Positions 1-10,565 of a stretch of 64,000 nt of DNA are shown here, piece by piece. The stretch is from contig NC_056044.1 of assembly GCF_004379255.2 (NCBI RefSeq), positions 6,364,001 through 6,428,000 on the forward strand. Direction: 5' to 3'. Below the pieces are notes generated by a model that had not been told where the DNA came from, made no database searches, and saw only the letters and a program-made list of their open reading frames with translations. Each line of letters opens with the position of its first letter. The stretch's first letter is position 1. The DNA comes from Salvia splendens. Its lineage: Eukaryota; Streptophyta; Magnoliopsida; Lamiales; Lamiaceae. Position numbers and translations under genes: made by a program.

Positions 1-444
1 ATTTTTCTCAAGCTTTTAGGGACAGCTTAAATGAGAAAACCAACAAAACCACGTGTGCACGTAAAATCCAAATGATATTTCAATCCGATATGTTTTCATT
101 AATTCATCCACGTTACTCTGTATTTTTCTACCTCAACTTTATTTTGTATGCATAAATATAACGATTTAAAATTATCAAAGGAAATTCAACTTTAACTGAT
201 TTTTAATCATCGGCTTCATTTTTGTTAAGTTCACATCTCTTCAATCTTTTATCTTTGAATTGTAGTTAGGGATTCGCCCACACGAAATCTAGAATTCGAC
301 ATAAATCGAAATTAAATGTCGTTTGGAATTCAAATGGAGACACCCTTTGAAAACGACCCGACAGCTTTAGCTGTAAACTCATTGTCTTCGTCAAAGTTAC
401 AAGAAAGCGCAATTGATCACTTTAGTGTGATTGTATTTGTGCAG

Positions 445-1268
445 GAAATTATGGGTGAGTTGGAAGTAAGAGCGGCCCACAACGTGTTGGAGGCGTGTGC
501 TCAGACGGACACCATCGAGAAGGTTGTCTTTACTTCGTCCGCAACGGCTGTTGTCTGGAGGGAACATGGCGATAGCCGGACGTCCGATGTCGATGAAAGA
601 AACTGGAGCGATGTCAACTTTTGCAAGAAGTTTAAGGTATTTGGTTAGCTAGATAATGTTTCTTTTATTTCAGATTTGACTGTCTTGTTATAGTATTTCA
701 TCTCGTATTCTCCTATGCAGTTATGGCACGGCCTGTCGAAAACCATAGCCGAGAAGACAGCATGGGCGTTGGCAATGGACCGGGAGGTGAACATGGTGTC
801 GATAAACGCGGGGCTGTTGATGTACCCTGACTTGAGCATCAAGGACCCCTACTTGCTTGGGGCCGCTGAGATGTTCAAGGACGGTGTTCTTGTCACTGTC
901 GATCTCGACTTCCTTGTTGATGCACACATTTGCGTCTTTGAGGATGTCTCCTCGTATGGCCGGTACCTGTGCTTCAATGGCATCATAAACTGCAACGACG
1001 ATGTGGTGAAGCTGGCAAAGATGCTCCTACCGTCATCGCCGTCACAAGACATGTAAGTCGGTAGCTTGGTGGCAGAGCTAGAAATACTTTTTAAACCATG
1101 AAAGAATCGATAAATTCTTTCTCTGTGTATGCTAAAATTTGTGAATTTTGTTGCGATCACAGGTTCGACGACGACAGTGTGCACCAACAGAGGATAAGCA
1201 ACGGCAAATTGCGCAAGTTGATGGTGGATTTTGAGAGTAGATTACAAATGACAAGCGAGGATGAATGA
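445..1268 (+). CDS. CCR-like reductase (SNL6 type), 3' three exons, 5' part outside window
   Basis: Three exons join in phase: 445-636, 721-1052 and 1163-1268 (stop TGA), each bordered by AG/GT signals; they encode about 209 residues. The product matches the C-terminal two thirds of cinnamoyl-CoA-reductase-like short-chain dehydrogenases of the SNL6 group: ELEVRAAHNVLEAC, the beta strand with the catalytic-Ser region VVFTSSATAVVW, then LWHGLSKTIAEKTAW and VNAGLL-like SINAGLLMYPD. In classical CCRs the active site is YxxxK; here the aligned stretch reads HGLSK, so the Tyr is His, as I recall for this subgroup. The N-terminal NADP-binding GxxGxxG exon is not in 1-444, which looks like intron, so the gene begins before the window. 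Family proteins are about 320 residues. Expected role: NADPH-dependent reduction of a phenylpropanoid-type substrate in the cytosol, but activity is uncertain. A polyadenylation-like AATAAA lies at 1472. Confidence 0.85.
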
Positions 1269-1833
1269 ATCAATCGTTGAAGGGGATAAAAGGATACAAA
1301 AGTACGAACAGTTTGCACGCAAGGAGACGATGCATTTTGGCAATGTACACTGCATATGTTGAGTGAAAATGAAGAAAAGTAAAGGCTTAGATATATTAGA
1401 ATATTTCTAGCCCACGTAAAATAGTGTAGCATATTCCCTATATATATGCGATTCTTTGAACTTCAAAGAAAAATAAAAGTGTAAAGTGGCTGATGTCATG
1501 AGATTATTCCCCACACTGAACTTGGCCACTTCAAACCTAAGCTTGTAACATTGTACTGTATAATCCAAATCCAAATCCAAATCCCAATCCCAGCAACAAA
1601 TTTGGACAGGGCAAACTTATATACTCAATTGATACATCTAACTAAGTAGAAAGTGCACCATGTATGTAAAAAAGGATCATTATGCTACTATTTAAGTAAT
1701 AATCTATGCTCATAAATTTACAAACCACAATCCATGGATTAGATACATGCATTCAAGCAGAGGAAGAGAGAAGAGTAAAGTACTACCATTTAAACTGCTA
1801 CCTCATATATGTGGTGGATATTATACGCAGTGC
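1269..1833. other. Intergenic space between convergent genes
   Basis: This holds the 3' UTR of the CCR-like gene, an AATAAA at 1472-1477, and a short AAATCC/CAATCC microsatellite at about 1563-1592. The 3' UTR of the minus-strand NERD gene must also begin here. I see no coding signal. Confidence 0.6.
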
Positions 1834-4340
1834 TCAAACACTCAGTGAGATCGAAGTAATTGTAGAAAGCTTATACTTGCATAATCTAGTAGAGTTCTGC
1901 GGCCTAAAAAGTACCTCCGTGCTCGATCTAACAACAACTTCTTTCCATTGTGACGACCAAGAAGGTCCTTCAACACGATAATCACGCAAAGCGTACAAGA
2001 CTTGGACTTCCGAATGAACTGCAAAGAACAAACCCGGCAGCAAAACATGTGAAAAAGTGCAGTGAATGCAATGCAGTTTTTTGTGGCAAAATCCAACAGA
2101 GGTGACGAAAGAATTTACCAAAAGAAAACATGCTAGTCTTCTGAAAGGTCATATGACTGACTTTCGATCGTTTGATCTTTCTTAACGCCTGAAGATCGTC
2201 TTGTTTGCCTTTGAATTCGAGAAACTCTCCCAAAATAGACTTGTTCCCTTTGACCTCCAACCTGCATTACATTACGCCAATGTCCATATTCGTTAAGTTG
2301 TTGGCCAAGCTCCTTTAAAAAGTGAAAAGTCGAGCTAGTCTAAAGGGTCCAACACAACAGCAACAAATCTCCGATGTTCACATGATCTTTTCTAAATCAA
2401 TGTGGTGTTAATTTATTGAGTCTATTTTGAAGGGATCGTCATGCTTGCAGCACAGCCCTTAAGTTTTGACAAACAGATTAGAAAGCCAGTAAGACACAAT
2501 CGTAAAAGTGACTCTGAAACAAACCTATCACATGCTGGAGCAGTGCAGAGAACAGAGTTGAGCTTCTCGGAAAATGACTCCTGCGATTTCTTCCCACGAA
2601 AAAGCGCACCTTTGATCCATCCAGAATATGAACTATTTTGGTCGGGTTTTAGTTGTGTCCACTGACCATAAGTAATGACCTCAGGTGGAAAGGGTACCGA
2701 TTGGCTGATAGAAAAGCAGCAAGGTCAGAAAAATGAACGACTACATACAGTTTACAATTTACATAATCTGCATACACAATCACACACACCTCAATCACAC
2801 TCCCACGGAACAAGTATGCATACTCCACACACATACATACACACGTAACACCCTGGAGGAATCCTAAGAAACTTGCAAAGGTTAGTTTTCACTAAACACA
2901 CAACTCATGTAAGAATCAAATAAAATCAAAGGGAAATAAAGTATTATCTCAATAGCAGGCAACATCAGTCCCTCAGTATGAAACCAATACAGATCAGTGG
3001 ATCACCCAACTCTCAAGTCATAAACAAAGAAAAAGCAGGAAAAAAAATCAATCAAACATATCCAATAAGAACATAGAAAACGAAAATCATACCAAAAATT
3101 CGGATCAGGGCATATGACTTTATAAGATAAATATCCTTCTGGAAGAGCAGCTCCCCTCTGTTCAAGGTACCCTTCAACAATGGAAACCAAGTGCTCGATT
3201 TCAGCTACCTGAATCGTAAAAATTTAGATTACTTGTGCAAGGCATGAGTTCTTGCAAGAGAAAGAAAATCACTAGTTATTGAGCTAGAGACGATGACAAC
3301 TCTGAGGATCAGACAATACTTAACCACCAAGAGTTTTTGAAAATCTTATAAGATATCTTATCCTTATCTGTTCTAGACCATAGTACTCTACAACTACAAA
3401 ATAATCTGTTATCCCACTAAATGGAATTGGCTCATTTTTAGATGAAATACAAGTCAGGTCAGCATGCTCTAAGTGCCATAGTACTCAGTAACTTTAAGTC
3501 CTTAATCTTATCACACAAAAAGCTACGATTATTTACAGAAAGCACACAACGCCGTCGAGGTTAATAGAAGAGTCAAATTGTTCACCTAGCAGTGGTTTCC
3601 AAATCCACCTCTAACTAAGTCATAGTACCCTATAGAAAATGTGGTGAAGTATGCAAAGTGTATGCAAACCAAGGTGGAATGGATGGAAGAAGGTACTCCA
3701 TAAAGAACGAGATACAATTAGTAGCTTACGGGATTGGGAAGGCGCTCAGTTCTTCGATGCTCTTTGTCAGTGCACACCCAATCACCATCCTTATCGACCG
3801 AAACAAACCCCGATACATTCTTTACAGAAATCACTATTGCCTCACTGCACAAGAGGAACACAACATTCATCCAACCATAACAATTCAAATTCCTCTGTAA
3901 ACTTCATGAATTACAAAACGAGCTGACGATTCACCAGGCAAAAACATCAGTAGCTTAAACACACTAAACAATGGCGTAGGAAACAAGACTACAGAATCAG
4001 TAAGCACATGAAATTTATAAAAGAGGGAGACTTACTGATTAGTGACGAGAATAAGATCAATGTTTTTGCGAGAAGCAGAATCAGGGTCTGGAATTTGGAG
4101 CCCCACGTAAACTTTGCTCCCTGCATACAGCTTCTCCAATCTAATCCCACACAATTACAATTAAAACATCAATAGAAATGAGGATAGTTCAATTCATAAA
4201 ATTAATGAATGTAACCTTTTAGCGACGGCAGTAAGGGCATTGAAACGCGAGGAATCGAGATCGAATTCGGAATCGTCGTCGAAGAAAAATCGCTTAATTA
4301 TCCAGTAGAAAACCAAACCGCATATCAATTCGGCGAACAT
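1834..4340 (-). CDS. Membrane-anchored NERD (nuclease-related) domain protein, seven exons
   Basis: Exons on the minus strand, all phase-consistent with GT-AG borders: 4216-4340, 4036-4140, 3730-3844, 3093-3208, 2525-2704, 2119-2261 and 1834-2018. They total 969 nt, 322 residues. The start is the ATG at 4340, which opens a hydrophobic N-terminal anchor (AELICGLVFYWIIKRFFF). The NERD domain follows: KVYVGLQIPDPDS, NIDLILVTN, then EAIVISVKNVSGFVSV and GDWVC; next YLEQRGAALPEGYLSYKV and PPEVITYGQWTQLKP. The C-terminal part contains GNKSILGEFLEFKGKQ and EVLFRPQNST. NERD domains resemble restriction-endonuclease-like folds; the plant proteins are of unknown function, and I do not claim nuclease activity. 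The gene shows no frameshift or stop, and every intron is under 530 bp. It is convergent with the CCR-like gene, and a Harbinger MITE sits about 90 bp upstream of its start codon. Confidence 0.9.
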
Positions 4341-4428
4341 CGTTAGCTTTATTGATTAATCTGTAAACTTTGGCGAGAATCCTACAGAAATATAGATTAT
4401 TTTTGGGGTTTTGAATCTTAATGTTTAA

Positions 4429-4953
4429 GAGCATCCGCAATGCTGCCCTTCCCGGCGGACGTCGGATAGGCTTCGGGGAGGGGCGGACACGCCCGTGGCT
4501 TGCGGACACGGGAGGGGCGCGGTCGTCATGGGACGTCCGTGCCGACGTCCGCCATTGCGGCAACGCGCAGACTTCCCATTTTTTAATTTAATTTTTTTTT
4601 ATAAATTTATATATACGGCATGTTGCACTGGCGACGGGGACGACGATGAGTTAGACGGGGGTTGCATTTATCGAAGCTAGTGGGTTGTATTTTTCTTATT
4701 TCAAAATTATGTATTTTTTAAGATAATTATGTATGTTTTTTTTATTTTTAATGAAGTTGTTGCATTTTCCATGTATTCGTGTCGAAATTTTAATTATGTA
4801 TATTGCATATTTGTGAATTTGTGATTTTTTTTGTGGGGAGTCCTTGGGGATGTCCGTCATTGTGCAGTGGGAGGTCCTTATGACATGACAGGAGAGATTT
4901 TTGGGAAGTCCGCCGGGAAGGGCGGAGGGACATCCGCAGCATTGCGGATGCCC
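4429..4953. mobile_element. PIF/Harbinger MITE (525 bp) with TAA target duplication
   Basis: It starts GAGCATCCGCAATGCTGCCC and ends with the inverted counterpart (...GCATTGCGGATGCCC). TAA flanks both sides (4426-4428 and 4954-4956), the expected 3-bp duplication. The termini also carry ggcggac/gtccgcc motifs. It contains no transposase. Its right arm is an inverted homologue of the left arm of the neighbouring ORF1 element. It lies just upstream of the NERD gene. Confidence 0.85.
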
Positions 4954-4972
4954 TAAGGATAGGTGATATTAT

Positions 4973-6975
4973 GAGCATTCACAGGAGGACGGATGTCCCG
5001 ACGAACTTCCCAAAAACGCCCCCTGCCACGTCATAAGGACATCCCACTGCACAATGACGAACATACCCAAGGACATCCCGACGGACATCCACAATAATAA
5101 AAATTCACAAATTCACCAAATTAAACAATTTACGGAATTAAAATTTCGACACGGATATGAAGAAAATGCAACCACTTTATTTAAAAAAAACATACATAAT
5201 TATTTAAAAAATATATATAGTTAAAAAAAACAACCTCAAGCTTCGACAAATGCTGCCCCCGTCTCACTCCTCGTTGTCCCCGTCGCCAGTCCCGGCGCCA
5301 CTCCCGGGCAGGGGGGCCATCCCCAAATCGCGCCTCATAGTGTCGATGGCATCCTTCAACATCATCTTGTATAACGGATTAGTTGTTGCATGCCACTTGT
5401 CCATGGTGTCGAGCATGCTCTGCGTTAGCTGCATGCGGGTGAGATGGTTGAGCTCGGGAGTGACCAGGGAAGGAGCTTCCGATTGGATCTCGTGGGACCC
5501 GCTAGCGCTTCCCCTAGCCGTCCACATCGCGGTCTTTTGCCCAACCGGGCGATAGCGGTGGGAAGACGATTGAGGTGTCGGGAACTCTGCCTCGGCGTCG
5601 GGGAGTTCGTGGGAACCGGCACTGCTGCTGTACTCGCCGGAGGCGTTGATCTTCGTCCGCTTCGGCCAGCCATCTTCAACACCTAAACTTGGCGGAAGTC
5701 TGCACCACAAGATACACCTCCCAATATTTGAATTCCCCGAAACCCAATTCACTGTCGGGGTACTGCTAGTGAGACAGAAGTTTCACATCATCGGCGAACA
5801 TGTCGTTGGTTGCCATGCGGAGGTTGTTTTGGTAGATGCCGGCAAATCGGCTAAGCTGCCTCCTCAGCCGCTCCCACTGTTTCCGACATTACTCTCTATC
5901 GTGAGGCTTCCTACCTGGCGGTTTGAATTCGATGTAGCTTTGGCTAATGCGGCACCACATTCTGCCGATATGTTGGTTAGCCCCGACGTAGGGATCCTCG
6001 ACTACACTGATGTAGGCCTTCGCCAGCGCGACGCACTCCCCTACGATCCAGATGGTCCTCTTTCTCCCGCCGGCTTCCTCCCCCCCTCCATGGCCCCAGC
6101 CCCACCCTCGTTCCCCGCACGCGAGGACGAGGTAGTGCCCTTGCCCTTGCTCTTCCCTTTCCACTGCTTCCTCGTCCTCCCTACCGCCAGTGGCATCTTA
6201 GTGGGAGACTCCCTGATCGGAGATAGCCCCAACTCCTCAAAAGAGAAAGTCTCAATGCCGGTGAACTGAGTCTCCAGAGAAGTACTCTGCAGGGAATCAC
6301 TAGACAATAAATCCATGTAGGGGCGATAGACATTGTCCCCAAGTGATTGGGGTACCCCCTGCCTACTCCCCCCGCAGCGGCAGACATGCCATGCATCATC
6401 CCGGGCGTTTGGGGTATCATCCCCTTCATCGCGGCACTCATCTCGGACATTTGGGGCATCATCCCACCCATCCTTGCACACCAAGGGGGGTACATATTGT
6501 AGTACACGGGCATCATCCTCGCCATTTGGGTTTGGGGCATCATCGGCGCCATTCCAGGCATCATCCCAGACATTGGTGCACTTCCGTCGGCATTTCCCCC
6601 AACTCTAACGGAAAAGGTCGGCGTTTATGACTCGCTCGTGGCGGGAGAATCACTATCGTGGTACTCCATTTATCTTCAAAAGAAATGAAAGTAGAGAGAG
6701 AGAAACTCGTTAAAACAAGTGGTGCGAATGATATGAAGTTCAACTAGCCGTATATATAAAGTTATTTTTTTTTAAATTAAAAATTAAAAATTGGGACGTC
6801 CGCTGGGACGTCCGTCGTGGCACTGCAATGGTGGACGTCCCGACGGACGTCATTGAAAAGCCGCGGAACTCCGGTGTCCGCAAGCGACGTCCACGTCCGC
6901 CGGTCGCACGCCTAATGGCGGACGTCCGGCACGCCGGTCCGACGTCCGTCGGGACGCCCGCCGCTGCGGATGCTC
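4973..6975 (-). mobile_element. PIF/Harbinger derivative carrying only ORF1
   Basis: The left end GAGCATTCACAGGAGGACGG and right end ...GCTGCGGATGCTC are imperfect inverted repeats; TAA follows the right end, while the left flank reads TAT, so the duplication is imperfect. The interior on the minus strand holds a decayed ORF1 (Myb/SANT-like protein). No DDE transposase is present, so mobility would need a transposase supplied elsewhere. The same subterminal sequence (long AT tract, then gtccgtcgggatgtccttgg-type repeats) recurs at 8990-9177 and 34490-34675. Confidence 0.75.
5264..6573 (-). pseudogene. Harbinger ORF1 (Myb/SANT-like) remnant
   Basis: Pieces in different minus frames read in order as a Harbinger ORF1 protein. 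First comes a Met/Pro-rich N-terminus (6573 downward), then FEELGLSPIRESPTK and a Lys/Ser linker. A SANT-type segment follows (ECVALAKAYISVVEDPYVG and MWCRISQSYIEFKPPG near 5900-6040). The C-terminal part (5264-5752) has KRTKINASGEYSSSAGS and LTQSMLDTMDKWHATTNPLY. Database annotation of this family is often 'glutathione S-transferase T3-like' or 'NAM-associated'. In PIF/Harbinger systems ORF1 is a DNA-binding partner of the transposase. Several frameshifts and stops separate the pieces, so no full protein can be made. Confidence 0.7.
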
Positions 6976-6978
6976 TAA

Positions 6979-8088
6979 TTATTGACAGAAATCAGAAACC
7001 TCACCGGTGTTTCACTCTACTTTTGTATTTTTTTTCCTAATAGTAAGTCGCTGTGATTAAAAATCTCAAATAAATCACTATTCACCACTTCTTTCGTCCA
7101 CCGTTAAATAGTACTAACTTCTAAAAAAATATTTGATTTTGTGAAGAAATTAAATTACTAATGGTGGATGAAAAGAGTACTACTAGAAATGCAAAATGAA
7201 TTTTACTAGAGCATTTTAAGACCATCTTCAATCACTAAAATTCATTTTTAGTGTAGACAATTTCTCCAATCATACACCAAAATCAAACAGAATTTTTCAA
7301 TGGAATAACATTAAATATGGTGTTACTGCAAAATTTTTATGAGGCAAATATTAAAAATGGTGTAAAACTTAAATATTGAATAAAATCCAAAAAATAGGGG
7401 AAGATAGAAAAGTAAAAAGAAATAATTAGCAAATTTATTTTTATCTCTTCTCAACAAAAAAAATAAATGCGATAGTTATTTGTATATACTACTAGTAATT
7501 TTTCAATTTATCTTCTTCCCTTGCCATCACCATTTTTAAGAAGTATATTTACCTTTTAAAATATTATTATTTATATAATTTAAAATGAACTTCCATCTCC
7601 ATGAAATTAATAGCCATATCAGATTTGCTATTTAATAAAGCGTTTTTTGTTTCTAAAACAATAGGAGTATATTACTAATACTCAAAGAATAAAAAGATAT
7701 TGGTCCCTAAAAGCTAAAACAATAAAAATGGACTTTAAAGTTGGTCTAAATATCATAAATTTTGTATTTTCTTTATTATTTTTCAATTCAGTCCAATTAA
7801 GATATCTTCGGCAAAACATTTATTCTACATGGACAACCATGAAATATTTATAATATTATAGTTCACTTTTTAAGTTTATGATAAGTATGATAAAAAGGCC
7901 TCATTGATTTAGTATGACCAAGTAGGATAAAAAATTGTACGTAAGTTAGTAAGATATAATCATTGACTTGCCATGAAAAATAACAAACAAAATGTAAAAT
8001 TTGTACTAATAATTTAGACCGATTTTAAAGTTTGTTGGAAATTACCAATCTTTGTCCAAATATAAATGTTGACATTGATTCTTATATA
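6979..8088. other. AT-rich intergenic stretch without genes
   Basis: Strongly AT-rich, with no credible reading frame. A segment near 7205-7390 (gagcattttaagaccatctt..., repeated tggtgt tracts) looks like an eroded MITE, but no inverted partner was found. Confidence 0.5.
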
Positions 8089-8268
8089 CTTCATCCGTTC
8101 CAAGGTAGTTGGGACATTTCTTTTGGACACAAGATTTAAGAAATTAATGTGTAAAGGTTAAAGTGGAGAAAGTAAAGTAAGAGAGATGAAGAGGGAGTAA
8201 AGACACACTCAACTGCCTTAAGACAACCCAAAAAGGAAGACGACTCAACTACCTTGAGACGGAGAAAG
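8089..8268. mobile_element. Stowaway-like (Tc1/mariner) MITE
   Basis: The left terminus CTTCATCCGTTCCAAGGTAG and right terminus CTACCTTGAGACGGAGAAAG are inverted repeats, flanked by TA on both sides (8087-8088 and 8269-8270). 180 bp, non-coding. Confidence 0.8.
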
Positions 8269-8269
8269 T

Positions 8270-9177
8270 ATAAAGCAACATATCATCGCGTAGCTTAGTT
8301 AGTATGATACGCGTGATGTCGTATTTACGGGGTTCAACGAAGGTTTCCAAAGCCAGTGCATGGGTGTTGGTCCGGCCGTCAATTTCGTCGCCAACGGCAA
8401 CCAGCACAATATGAGCTATTATTTGGCGGATGAGATATACCCTATGTGGCCCGTCTTTGTGAAGACGATCAGATGCCCAACAGATGAAAATAAGATATAT
8501 TTTGCGGGTCGTTAGGAGGCAGCGCGTAAGGATGTGGAGCGGGCATTTGGTGTGCTCCAGGCTCGATGGGCGACAGTGAAGGGTCCAGCATGGCTGTGGT
8601 ATGTTGACAGCATCGCCGACATCATGTACGCATGTATTATCATGCACAACATGATTGTCGAAGATGAAGGTCCAGCACTGACTGATTGGACTAATGATGA
8701 TGCTGAAGATGCGGGTCCAAGCCACGGCGTGGCCACTAGCTATGTACGCATGGGGATACCCCACGAGTAAGTCGATCGAGTCGGTGCATTTGCCGACATG
8801 CGCCAAAAACAAGCCCATGTTCGACTCCAGAACGATATTATTGAAGAAGTATGGCAGCAAAGGGGTCGTTGTTGATGTAGTTTTTAATTATTGAAATGTA
8901 TTTTTTTTAATTTGGTGAAATGTACTTTTCTTTTTTTATTTAATGGAATTTTTTCCCTATTTGTGTCGAAATTTTAATTCCGTAAATTGTTTAATTTCGG
9001 AAATTATTTAATTTGTGAATTTGTGAATTTTTATTATTGTGGGAAGTCCGTCGGGATGTCCTTGGGGATGTCCGCCATTGTGCAGTGGGATGTCCGTATG
9101 AGGTGGCATCCGCAGTGGAATGTCTGTATGACGTGGCAGGAGGTGTTTTTGGGATGTCTGCACCACTGCTAATGCTC
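8270..9177 (+). mobile_element. Truncated PIF/Harbinger element, transposase 3' half
   Basis: It contains the C-terminal part of a DDE transposase, then an AT-rich tail and a right terminus ...CACTGCTAATGCTC followed by TAA (9178-9180). No left terminus is found; the element starts abruptly next to the Stowaway MITE. The tail from about 8990 is shared with the other Harbinger elements in this window. Confidence 0.75.
8304..8875 (+). pseudogene. Harbinger DDE transposase, C-terminal part
   Basis: One frame reads continuously from about 8304 to TGA 8873-8875, except for two in-frame stops: a TAG just before EAARKDVERAFG, and a TAA after GIPHE at 8768-8770. Recognisable family motifs are NMSYYLADEIYPMW, FVKTI, KDVERAFGVLQARWA, IMYACIIMHNMIVEDE and FADMRQKQAH. 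This is the last third of a DDE_Tnp_4-type transposase containing the region of the final catalytic Glu. The N-terminal part is missing, so the copy is dead. Confidence 0.85.
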
Positions 9178-9313
9178 TAAGGACCCTAGGTTTGATTCGA
9201 CTCGATCATTCCGGAAAAAGTACCAACAAGAAAACCCAAAATAGAGCTTATAATTCTGCTCGATTCTAATTGTTTAAAAATAAAATAGTTTGTGGCAAAA
9301 TAGATAATAAATA

Positions 9314-10109
9314 AACCGCCGGTTCCGGTTTATAGGAATTCGGAACCGGAACCGGACCGTGAGGCTATTTCACGGTTCCAGTTCCGGTTCGAAAACCGAC
9401 GATTCCGGTTCGGAACCGCCGGTTTTCGGACGGTTTACACGGTCCGGTTCAAAAACCGGCGGTTTCACGGTTCGGTTTTTTTTTTCTATGTAATTTGAAA
9501 TTTGGACTTATACAATAAATTGGAACAAGACAACGGATAATTTAAATCGAAATAAGACGAATAAGGTGAAAATTATATCAATTTTATTAAATTTGAGTTG
9601 TAACGGACAACTATACATTACAATTTACAATACATATACAAGTATACTATACAACAATGTAATATAATTTACAAGTGTCGTCGGAACGTAAATAAAAACA
9701 CATGAAATGGGGGATAATGGATGAATTTGAATTCAAAATCAAAGTTAAAAAAATTTGAATTTCGGAAAACCGACGGTTTTGGCGGAAAACCGTCGGAACC
9801 GCCGGTTTCACCGCCAAAACTGTCGGTTCGGTCAACAAACCGTCTACCTCGTGTTCCGCACCGGAACCGAAAACCACCGGTTTCGCGGTTAACCGCCGGT
9901 TTCCGGTCCAAAAACCGCCAGTTTGGGCCGACAAAACCGGCTGAAAAAGCTGCCGCCTCGGTTTTCTCACCGGAACCGTGAAACCGACGGTTCGGTGACG
10001 GTTCCGGTTCGAAAAATCTTGAACCGGAACCGGACCGCGGTTCTAAATGCGACGGTTCCGGTTTGAAAAAATTAACACGGTTCCGGTTCGGAACCGGTGG
10101 GCATCTCTA
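9314..10109. mobile_element. hAT-like element with GGTTCCGG/CCGGAACC interior, left end missing
   Basis: Both arms are packed with short inverted motifs (accggaacc, ggttccgg, aaaccgccgg) around an AT-rich core at about 9480-9720. The right terminus read inward is TAGAGATGCCCACCGGTTCC. The left side begins inside the repeat arm without a matching terminus, so it is truncated. Its relative at 35520-35956 has both ends and a target duplication. The ORFs seen inside are by-products of the repeats. Confidence 0.65.
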
Positions 10110-10565
10110 ATCCAAATAACTAAATAATAAGACACTATGTCACAACATACATCGCCATATGCCTTGGTACTTTGAACTCATATCTGTAAGATCTCAGAGG
10201 TGCACGATGACATAGTCATGCATAACATCCCCAATTCCCCATGCACGATGACATAACCGTGTATATTTCATTTCATTTCATCTCAATACAAGATCCCGTG
10301 ATGAGTAAATCACAACACGACATAGAATAAAAGATCAGACCTAATAAAAAAACAAGGGCAAGTCCACAACATAATTCACATTACATTGTCAGACAAGTAA
10401 TATGCTAAACCATGATGATACAAATCTCCACTTTCAACTTTTCCAAACAAACCTAAGAGGGCTGAAATTGGAACAAAAAATGAACCAAATCACCAAAACC
10501 AAATTCCATTGCAAATATGGAAAAATATTCACTTTACCTCCCTAAACACAAATATATGTCTGCTA
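10110..10565. other. 3' flank of the WEB gene
   Basis: AT-rich sequence holding the presumed 3' UTR of the minus-strand WEB gene. No coding or repeat structure is seen apart from a short cgatgacata duplication at about 10204-10252. Confidence 0.5.

Noticed and set aside
316..444. Upstream extension of the CCR-like exon to an ATG at 316
   Set aside because: The acceptor gtgcag at 439-444 and family alignment start the exon at 445; the earlier codons look like intron.
6333..6630. Plus-strand His/Pro-rich frames
   Set aside because: Antisense of the Met-rich N-terminus of a Harbinger ORF1.
9647..9981. Open frames on both strands with PVSPPKLSV / NRRFSEI-type sequences
   Set aside because: Products of the ggttccgg/ccggaacc repeat arms; no protein family resemblance.
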